Shown: piece by piece, positions 35,379 through 43,184 of the stretch
Numbering within the stretch: the stretch's first letter is position 1
Layout of the letters: every line of letters begins with the position of its first letter
Source: Bacilli bacterium
Lineage (GTDB): Bacteria > Bacillota_I > Bacilli_A > RF39 > UBA660
Assembly: GCA_016302935.1 (NCBI GenBank)
Contig: JAEDMO010000002.1
Span: 1-50,475, forward strand
DNA length: 50,475 bases
Direction: 5' to 3'
The notes under the pieces: model-generated
Told to the model about the DNA's origin: nothing
Databases searched by the model: none
Seen by the model: the letters and a program-made list of their open reading frames with translations, nothing else
Position numbers and translations under genes: made by a program

Positions 35379-36419
35379 TTACACATCCTTTCTTCTAAAG
35401 GCATCAAGGCTTCTTAAGTCGTTTGTATATAGTACTCTTAAGTCATTGATACCATATTTTAGCATAGTCATTCTTTCTACTCCAAAACCAAAGGCAAATC
35501 CGGTATAAACTTCATTATCATAACCACAATTTTTTAGGACATTGGGATGAACTATTCCTGCTCCTCCAATGGTAACCCAACCGGTATTTTTACAAACGTT
35601 GCATCCTTTTCCTCCACAGTTAAAGCACGACATATCATATTCTACCGATGGTTCTGTAAACGGATAGAAAGATGGTCTAAATCTAGTGACACAGTTTGGT
35701 CCAAACATATGGCGCGCCATAGCATCAAGGGTTCCTTTTAAGTGAGCTAAAGATATGTCTTTATCTACTACCAAACCTTCTATTTGGGTAAATTGATGGC
35801 CATGAGAAGCATCATCATAATCTCTTCTGTAAGTCTTGCCTGGACAGATAATTCTAATTGGGGTTTTATCTTGGTTAGCAAGCATGGTTCTAACTTGTAC
35901 TGGGGATGTTTGACTACGAAGAAGTATTTCATCATTTTTAATGTAAAATGTATCTTGGGCATCTCTAGCAGGATGTCCTTTTGGTAAATTAAGAAGTTCA
36001 AAATTATATAAATCTTTTTCTACTTCTGGTCCTTCAACTACTTGGTATCCCATGGATATAAAGAATTCTTCTAAGTCTTCAATAACCCTTTCAACCATAT
36101 GGGCAGGTGCAATAGTTATATCAGTTTCTGGTAGGGTTACATCTACTTTTTCACTTTCTAATTTTTTATTAATTAAAGCTTCTTCTAACTCTTGCTTTTT
36201 ACTTTCATAGGTATCATTAAATAATATTTTAACTTCATTTAACATCATTCCAAATGATTTTCTTTCTTCACTTGGGACTTCCTTTAACATACTGCTTAGT
36301 TCTGTTATAATTCCTTTTTTTCCTATGTATTTTGTTTTAATATCATTTAAAATATTTAAATCATCAACGTTTAGATCTATTTTAATTCTAGATTTAATTT
36401 CATTAACTTTTTCTTTCAT
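35379..36419 (-). CDS. pheS: Phenylalanyl-tRNA synthetase alpha subunit
   Basis: Catalytic alpha chain. An N-terminal coiled-coil region (about 1-90) with GKKGIITELSSMLKEV binds tRNA. The class II catalytic core follows: GHPARDAQDTFY, LLRSQTSPVQVRTM (motif 2 region), GKTYRRDYDDASHGHQF, EGLVVD, and motif 3 FGFGVERMTMLKYGI with its Arg. A CxxC-x2-CxxC set (CFNCGGKGCNVC) inserted before motif 3 is the zinc-like knuckle found in some bacterial PheS. AAAGGAAG precedes the ATG. 346 aa, full length. Confidence 0.97.
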   Translation of the reverse strand: MKEKVNEIKSRIKIDLNVDDLNILNDIKTKYIGKKGIITELSSMLKEVPSEERKSFGMMLNEVKILFNDTYESKKQELEEALINKKLESEKVDVTLPETDITIAPAHMVERVIEDLEEFFISMGYQVVEGPEVEKDLYNFELLNLPKGHPARDAQDTFYIKNDEILLRSQTSPVQVRTMLANQDKTPIRIICPGKTYRRDYDDASHGHQFTQIEGLVVDKDISLAHLKGTLDAMARHMFGPNCVTRFRPSFYPFTEPSVEYDMSCFNCGGKGCNVCKNTGWVTIGGAGIVHPNVLKNCGYDNEVYTGFAFGFGVERMTMLKYGINDLRVLYTNDLRSLDAFRRKDV

Positions 36420-36429
36420 AATATCTTCC

Positions 36430-36620
36430 TTTCAATAAAAAAAGATGTATACCTAAGGACGATTAAATTACCGCGGTACCACCTTAATTATAGCTTTTGC
36501 TATCACTTATACTTATAACGTAAGTAACGATTAAAACTAAAGAGTGAATTCATACTTTAAGTTTTGTTAGACTCTCACCTATTACTAACTCTCTTTTTAA
36601 AACTTAATTTTAGTATTACT
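36430..36620 (-). promoter_or_regulatory. T-box riboswitch, phenylalanine
   Basis: Minus-strand leader of pheST. The T-box AAGGTGGTACCGCGG is at 36487-36473. The specifier context GAATTCAC contains the Phe codon TTC (36548-36546). AGAGAGTTAGTAATAGGTGAGAG is the stem I distal part, and ATAGC/GCTAT is stem III. The terminator half ends at 36440-36434 with a T run. Confidence 0.92.
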
Positions 36621-36643
36621 ATGTTCTTATTATGGTTTTATTA

Positions 36644-37405
36644 TTATTTATGCTCATTTAAAAATCTTATAAGTTTTTTGTTTTTTTCTTTTAGTTCGCT
36701 TGTTTTTGTTATAGGATTGTTTATATAATTATGATAATATGTCTCTATGGCTTTGTTAAGATAATAACTTTTAAAACTTTCTTTGAATTTTTTGTTGTTT
36801 TTTAGGTTTTCGTAATCTTCAGCACTATAATGAGTTGCAAAAATAAATTCGTCAGAAATTTCAAGCATGTATGTAGGTTCAATTCCTGTTAAAGATGAAA
36901 TATCATTTTTTATACATGATTTTACTATATTAGTTGATAATTTTCTTTCAAATATATCATTTAATAGTTTGCTATTTTGATATACAAAACGATAGTTAGG
37001 ATCTTTTTGTAATATAGATTTTAGTTTAGAAACTATTTGGCAGACGAATTCTTTGTCATTACATAGTTTGTTATCGATTCTATCTAAATAATCTAAGCCA
37101 TATTCAGTATCCATTATTTTATCTGTAAGAATAATTTTCTTAGCGATTGGTGAAGATGTAAATGGTGTACACCAAATATCTTCTTTGTAAAAATTGGTAA
37201 CTCCATATACTATATCATAGTCTTCTTTTTCATCTCGTGAAAAAAATTCTAGTCCACCATTAGCTACGATAAGTTCTACTGTTTTAGCAACAAGGTATTC
37301 ATATAGAGTTTTTTCATTCCTATAAGTGTTTGTTTTTTGTAAAATCTTTTTTAGTTCTTCTAGTTCTTCAGTGGTTGGAACATATACTTTTTTATTAATA
37401 TTCAT
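36644..37405 (-). CDS. Hypothetical protein, 253 aa, between frr and pheS
   Basis: Not recognised. Soluble, mixed helix and strand, with no signal or membrane segment. Notable stretches are an N-terminal helix VPTTEELEELKKILQKTN, the central FYKEDIWCTPFTSSPIAKKIILTD, and a basic C-terminus. Four Cys are scattered. It starts 17 nt after frr, so it is probably co-transcribed with it, and it ends just before the pheS T-box promoter region. The start follows a purine-rich GGGGGTTATTATG. Codon use matches the surroundings. Confidence 0.7.
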   Translation of the reverse strand: MNINKKVYVPTTEELEELKKILQKTNTYRNEKTLYEYLVAKTVELIVANGGLEFFSRDEKEDYDIVYGVTNFYKEDIWCTPFTSSPIAKKIILTDKIMDTEYGLDYLDRIDNKLCNDKEFVCQIVSKLKSILQKDPNYRFVYQNSKLLNDIFERKLSTNIVKSCIKNDISSLTGIEPTYMLEISDEFIFATHYSAEDYENLKNNKKFKESFKSYYLNKAIETYYHNYINNPITKTSELKEKNKKLIRFLNEHK

Positions 37406-37422
37406 AATAACCCCCTATTTTT

Positions 37423-37965
37423 TTATATGTTCATTAATTCTGATTCTTTTTCTTTTAATTTTTCATCTATTATTTTATTGTATTCATTGATTAAATCTTG
37501 AACTAAGTTATTACCTTTTTTTTCTTCGTCTTCAGGTAGTTCTAAGTTTTTTAAGGAAGTATTTGCTTCTTGACGAATGTTACGAAGAGCAATTTTTCCT
37601 TCTTCAGCAATGCTTTTTACTTGCTTAACTAAATCTTTTCTTCTTTCTTCAGTTAAAGCTGGAATGACAATAAATACACATTCACCATTATTGTTTGGTG
37701 TTACTCCGAGATTGGCTTCAAAGATAGCTTTTTCAATAGCAGATAGGCAACTTCTATCAAAAGGTTTAATCATCAGTTGTCTTGCTTCTGGTACAGAAAT
37801 ATTAGCTAAGCTTTTTATTGGTGTAGGTGTTCCATAATATTCTACCATTATGCCATCTAGCATAGCTGGGTTAGCGCGACCCGCTCTAACGTTTATAAAT
37901 CTAGATTCTAAGTTTGCAATTGCTTTTTGCATTTTTTCTTCGGTTTTGTCTAAGATACTATCCAT
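37423..37965 (-). CDS. frr: Ribosome recycling factor
   Basis: With EF-G, RRF splits post-termination ribosomes. The two-domain layout is clear: helical domain I ends (1-30 and 105-180) with FINVRAGRANPAMLDGIMVEYYGTPTP around the first domain junction, ISVPEARQLMIKPFDRS in domain II, and LTEERRKDLVKQVKSIAEEGKIALRNIRQEAN in the return helix. 180 aa against 185 in most bacteria. GAGAGGAATT precedes the ATG and a TATAAT lies at 37993-37988. The usual upstream gene pyrH is absent. Confidence 0.97.
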   Translation of the reverse strand: MDSILDKTEEKMQKAIANLESRFINVRAGRANPAMLDGIMVEYYGTPTPIKSLANISVPEARQLMIKPFDRSCLSAIEKAIFEANLGVTPNNNGECVFIVIPALTEERRKDLVKQVKSIAEEGKIALRNIRQEANTSLKNLELPEDEEKKGNNLVQDLINEYNKIIDEKLKEKESELMNI

Positions 37966-38340
37966 AATTCCTCTCTTTCATAGAAAGATTATACTATAAA
38001 TTTATAAAAAATGCTAGTGTGTTGGTTAATTTTGTGCTTTTTTAGATAATTTTATCAATTATTATTGAGAGTATTGTACTAATTAATAAAGAATGTTAAA
38101 AATATTTTGAAAACATATTGTTATAAAAACATTTGGTTAACATAATTGGTTTGGAACATTTAATGTGAGTGTCGCCCTCCAGACTTGAAAAAGGAAGTAA
38201 AAAAAAAATAGACACTCTTCAGCACATGAAACATTACATTTTTTATGGTTTGAGAAGTGGAAAAAAATGTATTAATCTCGAATGTGGAAAAATAATTATA
38301 TTTTTTTTTAAATTATTCTCTTGTGTTTTGGTGGTAGATG
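37966..38340 (+). other. Long intergenic region with a possible + strand promoter and structured RNA
   Basis: The 375 bases between frr and the acetyltransferase gene hold no convincing gene. On the + strand TTGTTA (38118-38123), 17 nt and CATAAT (38141-38146) form a plausible promoter. From about 38154 the sequence can fold as ATGTG-AGTGTC (38163-38173) with GACACT-cttcag-CACAT (38211-38227), an 11-bp stem with one 6-nt bulge, enclosing a 37-nt loop with GCCCTCC and AAGGAAG. Downstream a 40-codon open frame (38226-38348) lacks a ribosome site. An AATAATT/AATTATT stem with T tract near 38287-38323 could terminate either strand. No known RNA class was recognised. Confidence 0.3.
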
Positions 38341-38865
38341 TTATTTAACCATTAAAACAAATTCTTGTGTTTTGCCAATCGTATTTTCTGTTTTAAAAAA
38401 ATCTTTTATTTTAAAACCACAATTCTCATAACATTTTATAGCATTTTTGTTTTCTTTCAATGGACACATAACAAGTAAATTTGCTTTCTTTTTTTGAAAT
38501 AAGTAATTTGTTATTATATTAATACTATTTCTTCCAATACCTTTATTATGTAATTTTACTTCTCCTATAAATATATCTATTTCATAGCAATTATCAATAG
38601 TAATATTATATAATTTTTTATTTTCATCATTTATTAGTTGATATTGAATTATACCAACTGGTATATTATCATATTCAATCATAAATACTGGTATTTTAGC
38701 ATCTTCTGCTGTCCTTGGTAAATATTTTTTCTTAACTTCTTCATAAGTTAATTTTTTTTGTTCAAAATGCAAATAGATTTCTTCTTCTTGATACCACTTT
38801 TCTAACAATTTATAATCTTTCTCATTATCGTTAAGTTTTCTTAAATTTATTTTACCATTTTTCAT
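38341..38865 (-). CDS. GNAT acetyltransferase, AAC(6')-like
   Basis: N-acetyltransferase of 174 aa, full GNAT domain. The pattern W-YQEEEIYLHFE, then MIEYDNIPVGIIQYQLI, then YEIDIFIGEVKLHNKGIGRNSI (acetyl-CoA loop, HNKGIGR in place of RxxGxG/A) and AIKCYENCGFKI, is the layout of aminoglycoside 6'-N-acetyltransferases and their relatives. This family also contains enzymes with other substrates, so drug resistance is only a possibility. AAAAGGAGC precedes the ATG and a TATAAT lies just upstream. It stands alone between long intergenic regions on both sides, unlike most genes here, which fits insertion or acquisition. Confidence 0.8.
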   Translation of the reverse strand: MKNGKINLRKLNDNEKDYKLLEKWYQEEEIYLHFEQKKLTYEEVKKKYLPRTAEDAKIPVFMIEYDNIPVGIIQYQLINDENKKLYNITIDNCYEIDIFIGEVKLHNKGIGRNSINIITNYLFQKKKANLLVMCPLKENKNAIKCYENCGFKIKDFFKTENTIGKTQEFVLMVK

Positions 38866-38966
38866 TTTATTTGCTCCTTTTTATTCTGATTTTTTCTATA
38901 TTATAAGTTTTTTATCATTATGGGTAGTATATTTGTTATCTTAGAGATAATTTTTTTATATCAATG

Positions 38967-39011
38967 GTAAAAAACTATATCTTCAAATTGCAAATTTTAA
39001 ATTTATAGTTT
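38967..39011 (-). terminator. Terminator of murI
   Basis: Stem AAACTATA/TATAGTTT (38972-38979 with 39004-39011) with an inner AAATT/AATTT pairing and a TTTTTT tail. The murI stop codon overlaps the stem. Confidence 0.6.
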
Positions 39012-39740
39012 GAGTTCTTCTATTTTATATTTGCAGTTTAAAATATTAATTACATTTTTTAGAATATCGTTATTTAATTTAGTAAAGTATAGTTGTACTT
39101 TTAAAATGGCTCCATCTTCAATTAATGAGGAAATAGGATATGCCATATCATATAGTTGTGTTTTAATTAAAGAGCTTATTTGTTTTTTTATGATGGGATA
39201 ATGTGTACATCCTAGTATTAGTAGGTCTAGATTTTTGTTTTGAAAAGGGGCTAGATATTCTTTTAGAATTTTGATGCTTTCTTTTTTATTCATCAAATTT
39301 TTTTCTATTAAATCTACTAATTTAGGTGCAGGATTAGTTATAACATTTATATTGTGTTTGGTTAGTGAAGAGGCAATTTTATTACTTTGGATGGTCATGT
39401 TGGTAGCTATTAAGCCAATATTTTTATAGTTTTTATTAACAATATAATCTATTGTTGGGGTAATAATATCAATTATTTTTATTTTATGTTTTTCTTTTAA
39501 GTAATTGGATAAATTGGAACTTATGGTTCCACAGGCAATAATAACTAAATCACATCTTTTTTTTATGAAATAGTTTATTATTGTGTCACTATATTTTTTT
39601 AAATTTTCAATAGTAGAATTTCCGTATGGGAGATTTTTAGTATCGCCGATATAGATATATTCGTGATATTTGTTTTTTCTTATTAATTCTTTTAAGATGG
39701 TTAGACCACCTACCCCAGAATCAAAAATACCTATTTTCAT
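39003..39740 (-). CDS. murI: Glutamate racemase
   Basis: Makes D-glutamate for peptidoglycan, showing that the cell builds a wall. The N-terminal GIFDSGVGGLTILKEL is diagnostic. The two catalytic Cys are present: Cys70 in IIACGTISSN (usually ACNTA, so Asn is Gly here) and Cys178 in LGCTHYP. IYIGDTKNLPYG is the conserved substrate loop. 245 aa, a little shorter than the usual 260-270. GGTGATTATATG context start. It follows mtaB by 13 nt. Confidence 0.95.
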   Translation of the reverse strand: MKIGIFDSGVGGLTILKELIRKNKYHEYIYIGDTKNLPYGNSTIENLKKYSDTIINYFIKKRCDLVIIACGTISSNLSNYLKEKHKIKIIDIITPTIDYIVNKNYKNIGLIATNMTIQSNKIASSLTKHNINVITNPAPKLVDLIEKNLMNKKESIKILKEYLAPFQNKNLDLLILGCTHYPIIKKQISSLIKTQLYDMAYPISSLIEDGAILKVQLYFTKLNNDILKNVINILNCKYKIEELKL

Positions 39741-39753
39741 ATAATCACCTATT

Positions 39754-41022
39754 TTATATTATTTTACCAGTTACTTTTTTATTATTAACTTTATTAATTT
39801 TTACTGAAATTACTTCATTGGGTCTTAATGGTGAGTTAATTTCTACTTTGATATAATTAGAAGTATATCCATAAGATTTACCATCTTTTGTTTGTTCTAT
39901 AATCACTTCCTCAGTTTCATTTAGTTTGGATTGATAGAAATCTTGTTCTAATTGGTCAGATAATTCTAATACTGTTTTTACTCTTTTTCTTTTTATTGTT
40001 TCATCTATTTGATTTTCCATAGAAGCTGCTTTGGTTCCTTCTCTTTTTGAATATGGGAAGGTATGAATTTTGGTAAATTTTATTTCTTTTAGAAATTTAA
40101 GTGTATCTTCCATATCTTTTTCATTTTCATTAGGAAAACCTACGATTAAATCGGTAGTGATAGATACATCTTTGATCATTTTTCTTATTTTTTCTATTCT
40201 ATCTTTATAGAATTTTAAGTCGTATTTTCTATCCATAAGTTTTAGAATTTTGTCACTACCTGATTGAAGAGGAATATGAAGATGTTTAGCGATTATTTTG
40301 TTATCTTTTATAAGATCTAAAATAGGGTCTGTCAATTCGTTTATTTCAATTGATGATATACGGATGCGATATAAGTTTTTTATTTTGATTATGTCTTTTA
40401 GTAATTGTTCAAAGGTGTAATTTATGTCTTTTCCGTATTTACCGGTATGAATACCTGTTAGTATTATTTCTTTGTAGCCATTTTCAACTAAGGAAGTTAT
40501 TTCTTTTATGACTGTTTTTGGATCTTTGCTTCTAATTGGTCCTCTAGCATAGGGAATGATACAATATGAGCAGAAGGCATCACAGCCATCTTGAATTTTA
40601 ACGAATGCTCTTGTGTGGCTGTTAAAGGAAGAAATATACATATCTTCAAAAGAGATGTTATCAAGATTATATATTCTTTTTATTTTATTTTTATTTTCTT
40701 GATATTCTTCTATTAAACTTATTATTTTTGATTTATCTTTGTTACCTATAATAATATCAGCATCTATGTTATCACCTTTTATTTGAGCGTGACATCCCAT
40801 TGCAATGATGATGGCATCTTTGTTTTGTTTTCTAGCTCGTTTAATCATTTTTTCTGATTTCTTATCACTGGTATTGGTTACGGTACAAGTGTTTATGATA
40901 TAAATATCGGCTTTAGAATCAAAATCAACTATTTGGTAGCCGTTTTCTTTTAAAATGTTGGTTATATATTCACTTTCGTAAATGTTAACTTTGCACCCTA
41001 GGGTGTGAATTGCTGCTTTCAT
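39754..41022 (-). CDS. mtaB: tRNA (t6A37) C2-methylthiotransferase MtaB
   Basis: Radical-SAM methylthiotransferase that converts t6A37 to ms2t6A37 in tRNA. The N-terminal MTTase domain has three cluster Cys (Cys10, Cys46, Cys77) in THTLGCKVN-like, NTCTVTNTSD and MGCHAQ contexts. The radical-SAM CxxxCxxC is CDAFCSYC (147-154), followed by PYARGPIRSK. A C-terminal TRAM domain (about 355-420) is present. The start HTLGCKVNIYESE and TNTSDKKS match MtaB rather than MiaB or RimO. AAGGAG precedes the ATG. In Firmicutes mtaB often follows dnaJ-prmA-rsmE, as here in part. Confidence 0.93.
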   Translation of the reverse strand: MKAAIHTLGCKVNIYESEYITNILKENGYQIVDFDSKADIYIINTCTVTNTSDKKSEKMIKRARKQNKDAIIIAMGCHAQIKGDNIDADIIIGNKDKSKIISLIEEYQENKNKIKRIYNLDNISFEDMYISSFNSHTRAFVKIQDGCDAFCSYCIIPYARGPIRSKDPKTVIKEITSLVENGYKEIILTGIHTGKYGKDINYTFEQLLKDIIKIKNLYRIRISSIEINELTDPILDLIKDNKIIAKHLHIPLQSGSDKILKLMDRKYDLKFYKDRIEKIRKMIKDVSITTDLIVGFPNENEKDMEDTLKFLKEIKFTKIHTFPYSKREGTKAASMENQIDETIKRKRVKTVLELSDQLEQDFYQSKLNETEEVIIEQTKDGKSYGYTSNYIKVEINSPLRPNEVISVKINKVNNKKVTGKII

Positions 41023-41045
41023 ATTAAAACTCCTTTTTAAATTAA

Positions 41046-41094
41046 AAAAAATATATAAAATATTACTTTTAGTGTAACATTTATATATATTTTT
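41046..41094 (-). terminator. Terminator before mtaB
   Basis: Long AT-rich hairpin (about 20 bp with small bulges; core ATGTTAC/GTAATAT around an ACTAAAA loop), T8 tail on the minus strand. It would end the heat-shock transcript after the gene at 41104. Confidence 0.65.
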
Positions 41095-41103
41095 GGCAAC
41101 TAT

Positions 41104-41739
41104 TTACATGCCTTTTCTAAACGATTTTAATTCTTTTAAAAATTCACTATCATCTTCTATTTCGGTATTAAATCTCTCCTCACGAGTAGCTGCTAAATGG
41201 GTATTTTTTATTAATTCCTCGTAGCTGATGATGGCATCTTCTTCTCCTTGACGTTCAAAGTCTGTAAATTCAATCGGTGTTTCTTCTTCGTCTAGATCTT
41301 GATATAGTGTTTCATCTAAATTATATTTACTAATATCAATAGGAGTTAGTTTTTGAGTTTCTGCTAGGGATATAACGTCATTACCTTTACCTATTGAAAC
41401 TGGGGATGTTTGATCTTTTGTTCCAATTTCTTTGAGCATATTTTTTTGATATATACCGGTATTTTCTAGATTAGTTTGTTCTTTATTTACTATTAAATCT
41501 TGTTTACTTTCTTTTATTAATTTTATATTGTTAAAATCTATATCGCTAGTTTTAACAATATTTATTTTTTTCTCTTCGTTTAGGTTTTTAATGATTTTTC
41601 TTAGTTTTTTTACTTTTATCATTAGATTAATGCAGATAAATAGTAAAATAAAAAAGATGGTAATTACTACCCAAATTAATACTAATTCACTAGTAGATAA
41701 ATTTTGATAAAAATTGGAAATTGATTTAATTATATTCAT
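41104..41739 (-). CDS. Single-pass membrane protein with acidic cytoplasmic tail, unknown
   Basis: Not recognised. 211 aa with one membrane helix (about 19-41, LVLIWVVITIFFILLFICI) followed directly by a basic helix (KVKKLRKIIKNLNEEKK) and a long, low-complexity tail rich in Asp, Glu, Thr and Ile. The tail probably lies in the cytoplasm and is largely disordered, ending in a helix FLKELKSFRKG. GAGGTGAGATA precedes the ATG. It starts 4 nt after rsmE and is the last gene before the terminator. The layout recalls small division or scaffold proteins, but no family motif supports that. Confidence 0.75.
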   Translation of the reverse strand: MNIIKSISNFYQNLSTSELVLIWVVITIFFILLFICINLMIKVKKLRKIIKNLNEEKKINIVKTSDIDFNNIKLIKESKQDLIVNKEQTNLENTGIYQKNMLKEIGTKDQTSPVSIGKGNDVISLAETQKLTPIDISKYNLDETLYQDLDEEETPIEFTDFERQGEEDAIISYEELIKNTHLAATREERFNTEIEDDSEFLKELKSFRKGM

Positions 41740-41743
41740 TATC

Positions 41744-42451
41744 TCACCTCAAATAATGATAGTTTAGCATACTTAAAGCCGCGATGGCTGCTGTTTCTGA
41801 ACGAAGAATATTTTCTCCTAAAGATACTGATTGATAGCCGTGTTTGTGTAGATATGTGATTTCTTCTTTAGTTATTCCACCTTCAGGTCCTATTACTATA
41901 ATAATTTTATCACAAGTAGGATGATTATGCAAAACATTTTTGATGGTTTTAAAATTTTCCTTAGTATCCAGTACTAATTTTAAATCCGCTTCTATTTTAA
42001 CTAAATCTTCTATTTTATGAATATTTTTGATGGTTGGTATATCGTTTCTTTTGGATTGTTCACTTGCTTCTTTACATATACTTTCCCATCTTATTTTCTT
42101 TTTTGCAAATTTATTTTCATCTAATTTTACTACGCATCTACTTAAACAAAGAGGAATGATAGTATCTACTCCTAGTTCGGTTGTTTTTTGTAAAATTAAA
42201 TCTTGTTTTTGTTCTTTTATTAAAGAAGAAGCTAGAATAATTTCTTTTTTATTTTGTTCATTAGAAATAATTTCTTCTATTATTTTTATTTGATAATTAT
42301 TTAAAATCTCACATAAATATATTTTTTTATTAAAGACTACTTCTATTTTATTATGGATATTCATCCTCATAACGTTTTTAATATGATGAATGTCACTTTC
42401 TTTTAGGGTTACTTTTTCTTTTTCAATATTTTTAGCAAAATATCTTTGCAT
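41744..42451 (-). CDS. rsmE: 16S rRNA m3U1498 methyltransferase RsmE
   Basis: SPOUT-class methyltransferase that makes N3-methyluridine at 16S position 1498. An N-terminal PUA-like domain (about 1-70, DIHHIKNVMRMNIHNKIEVVF) is followed by the knotted SPOUT domain with ELGVDTIIPLCLSRCVVK, the SAM loop IVIGPEGGITKEEI and the C-terminal knot VSLGENILRSETAAIAALSM, all diagnostic. 235 aa. In most Firmicutes prmA lies between dnaJ and rsmE; here two small genes take that place. It is 3 nt downstream of the small gene at 42455. Confidence 0.95.
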   Translation of the reverse strand: MQRYFAKNIEKEKVTLKESDIHHIKNVMRMNIHNKIEVVFNKKIYLCEILNNYQIKIIEEIISNEQNKKEIILASSLIKEQKQDLILQKTTELGVDTIIPLCLSRCVVKLDENKFAKKKIRWESICKEASEQSKRNDIPTIKNIHKIEDLVKIEADLKLVLDTKENFKTIKNVLHNHPTCDKIIIVIGPEGGITKEEITYLHKHGYQSVSLGENILRSETAAIAALSMLNYHYLR

Positions 42452-42454
42452 ACT

Positions 42455-42718
42455 TTATCCTTCTAATAATTTTAAAACTTCATCTTTATGATTTAGTGAT
42501 AAAACTTTTATAATCTCGTCAAATTCAGTTTCGTTATCGATGTTTTCTAAATAGCAAATGTTATCTTTTACTTGTTCTTTAACAATAGCAACGTTATTTA
42601 AATTATCATCTTCATTGATTAAAAATAGATAGTTTTGATTGTTAATGTTTATTTTATCTACTACAATATATTTTTCGTTATTGTTTAATGTTATTACATC
42701 ATCTTTATTATATTCCAT
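42455..42718 (-). CDS. Small acidic protein, possibly DUF1292-like
   Basis: 87 aa. The pattern DDVITLNNNEKYIVVDKININNQNYLFLINEDD resembles DUF1292-type small proteins (negatively charged, with a short beta-sheet), for which no function is known; the match is by eye and loose. It has one Cys and an acidic C-terminal helix. Two adjacent ATGs are possible: 42721 is only about 2 nt from AGGTG, so the second (42718) with normal spacing is chosen. It lies between a small membrane protein gene and rsmE in the heat-shock operon. Confidence 0.65.
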   Translation of the reverse strand: MEYNKDDVITLNNNEKYIVVDKININNQNYLFLINEDDNLNNVAIVKEQVKDNICYLENIDNETEFDEIIKVLSLNHKDEVLKLLEG

Positions 42719-42726
42719 CATATCAC

Positions 42727-43122
42727 CTAATTTCTACTATTTTTTATAACTTCAGTGGTTGTATCAATGAGATTAATAGGATTTAGATTATCGATAAATT
42801 CTTCTGCAAATGCTCCATCTGGTATTTTATTTTTAGCCTCTTCAGTTAAATGATAATCAGAGCCTACACGAACATAATCATCGTTAGTAATTTCGTACTT
42901 TTGTTTAATAGCTAAGGTGGAGATAAGATTATTAATTATTAGATAAAAAATTAAGGCAATGGCTATTTTTCTTATAGCTTTATTTTTTTTCTTTTCAATT
43001 TTTTCTTTTTTTTCTGGTGGCATTTTTTCAACGATGGTTACATAGCTACCTTGTGGAAGTTTACTACTTTTCATTACGCCTCTTTTTATCTCTTTAAATT
43101 TTAGTTCATCGTTTTTATTCAT
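42727..43122 (-). CDS. Small single-pass membrane protein, unknown
   Basis: 131 aa, not recognised. A cytoplasmic N-terminus (about 45 residues, very basic: KKEKIEKKKNKAIRK just before the membrane) is followed by one helix (about 47-67, IAIALIFYLIINNLISTLAI) and an outer domain of about 60 residues ending in NSRN. The ATG at 43122 follows AAGGAAGTG; an in-frame GTG at 43131 is part of the ribosome site. It is 62 nt downstream of dnaJ and shares the operon. Confidence 0.72.
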   Translation of the reverse strand: MNKNDELKFKEIKRGVMKSSKLPQGSYVTIVEKMPPEKKEKIEKKKNKAIRKIAIALIFYLIINNLISTLAIKQKYEITNDDYVRVGSDYHLTEEAKNKIPDGAFAEEFIDNLNPINLIDTTTEVIKNSRN

Positions 43123-43184
43123 AAAAATCACTTCCTTTAGTTTAATTATATTATATATTTGCTTTTATTAAAAGAAAATTATGC

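Noticed and set aside
38226..38348. 40-codon + strand open frame with hydrophobic C-terminus
   Set aside because: No ribosome site within normal distance of the ATG, and it overlaps the end of the acetyltransferase gene antisense. Kept only as part of the intergenic observation.
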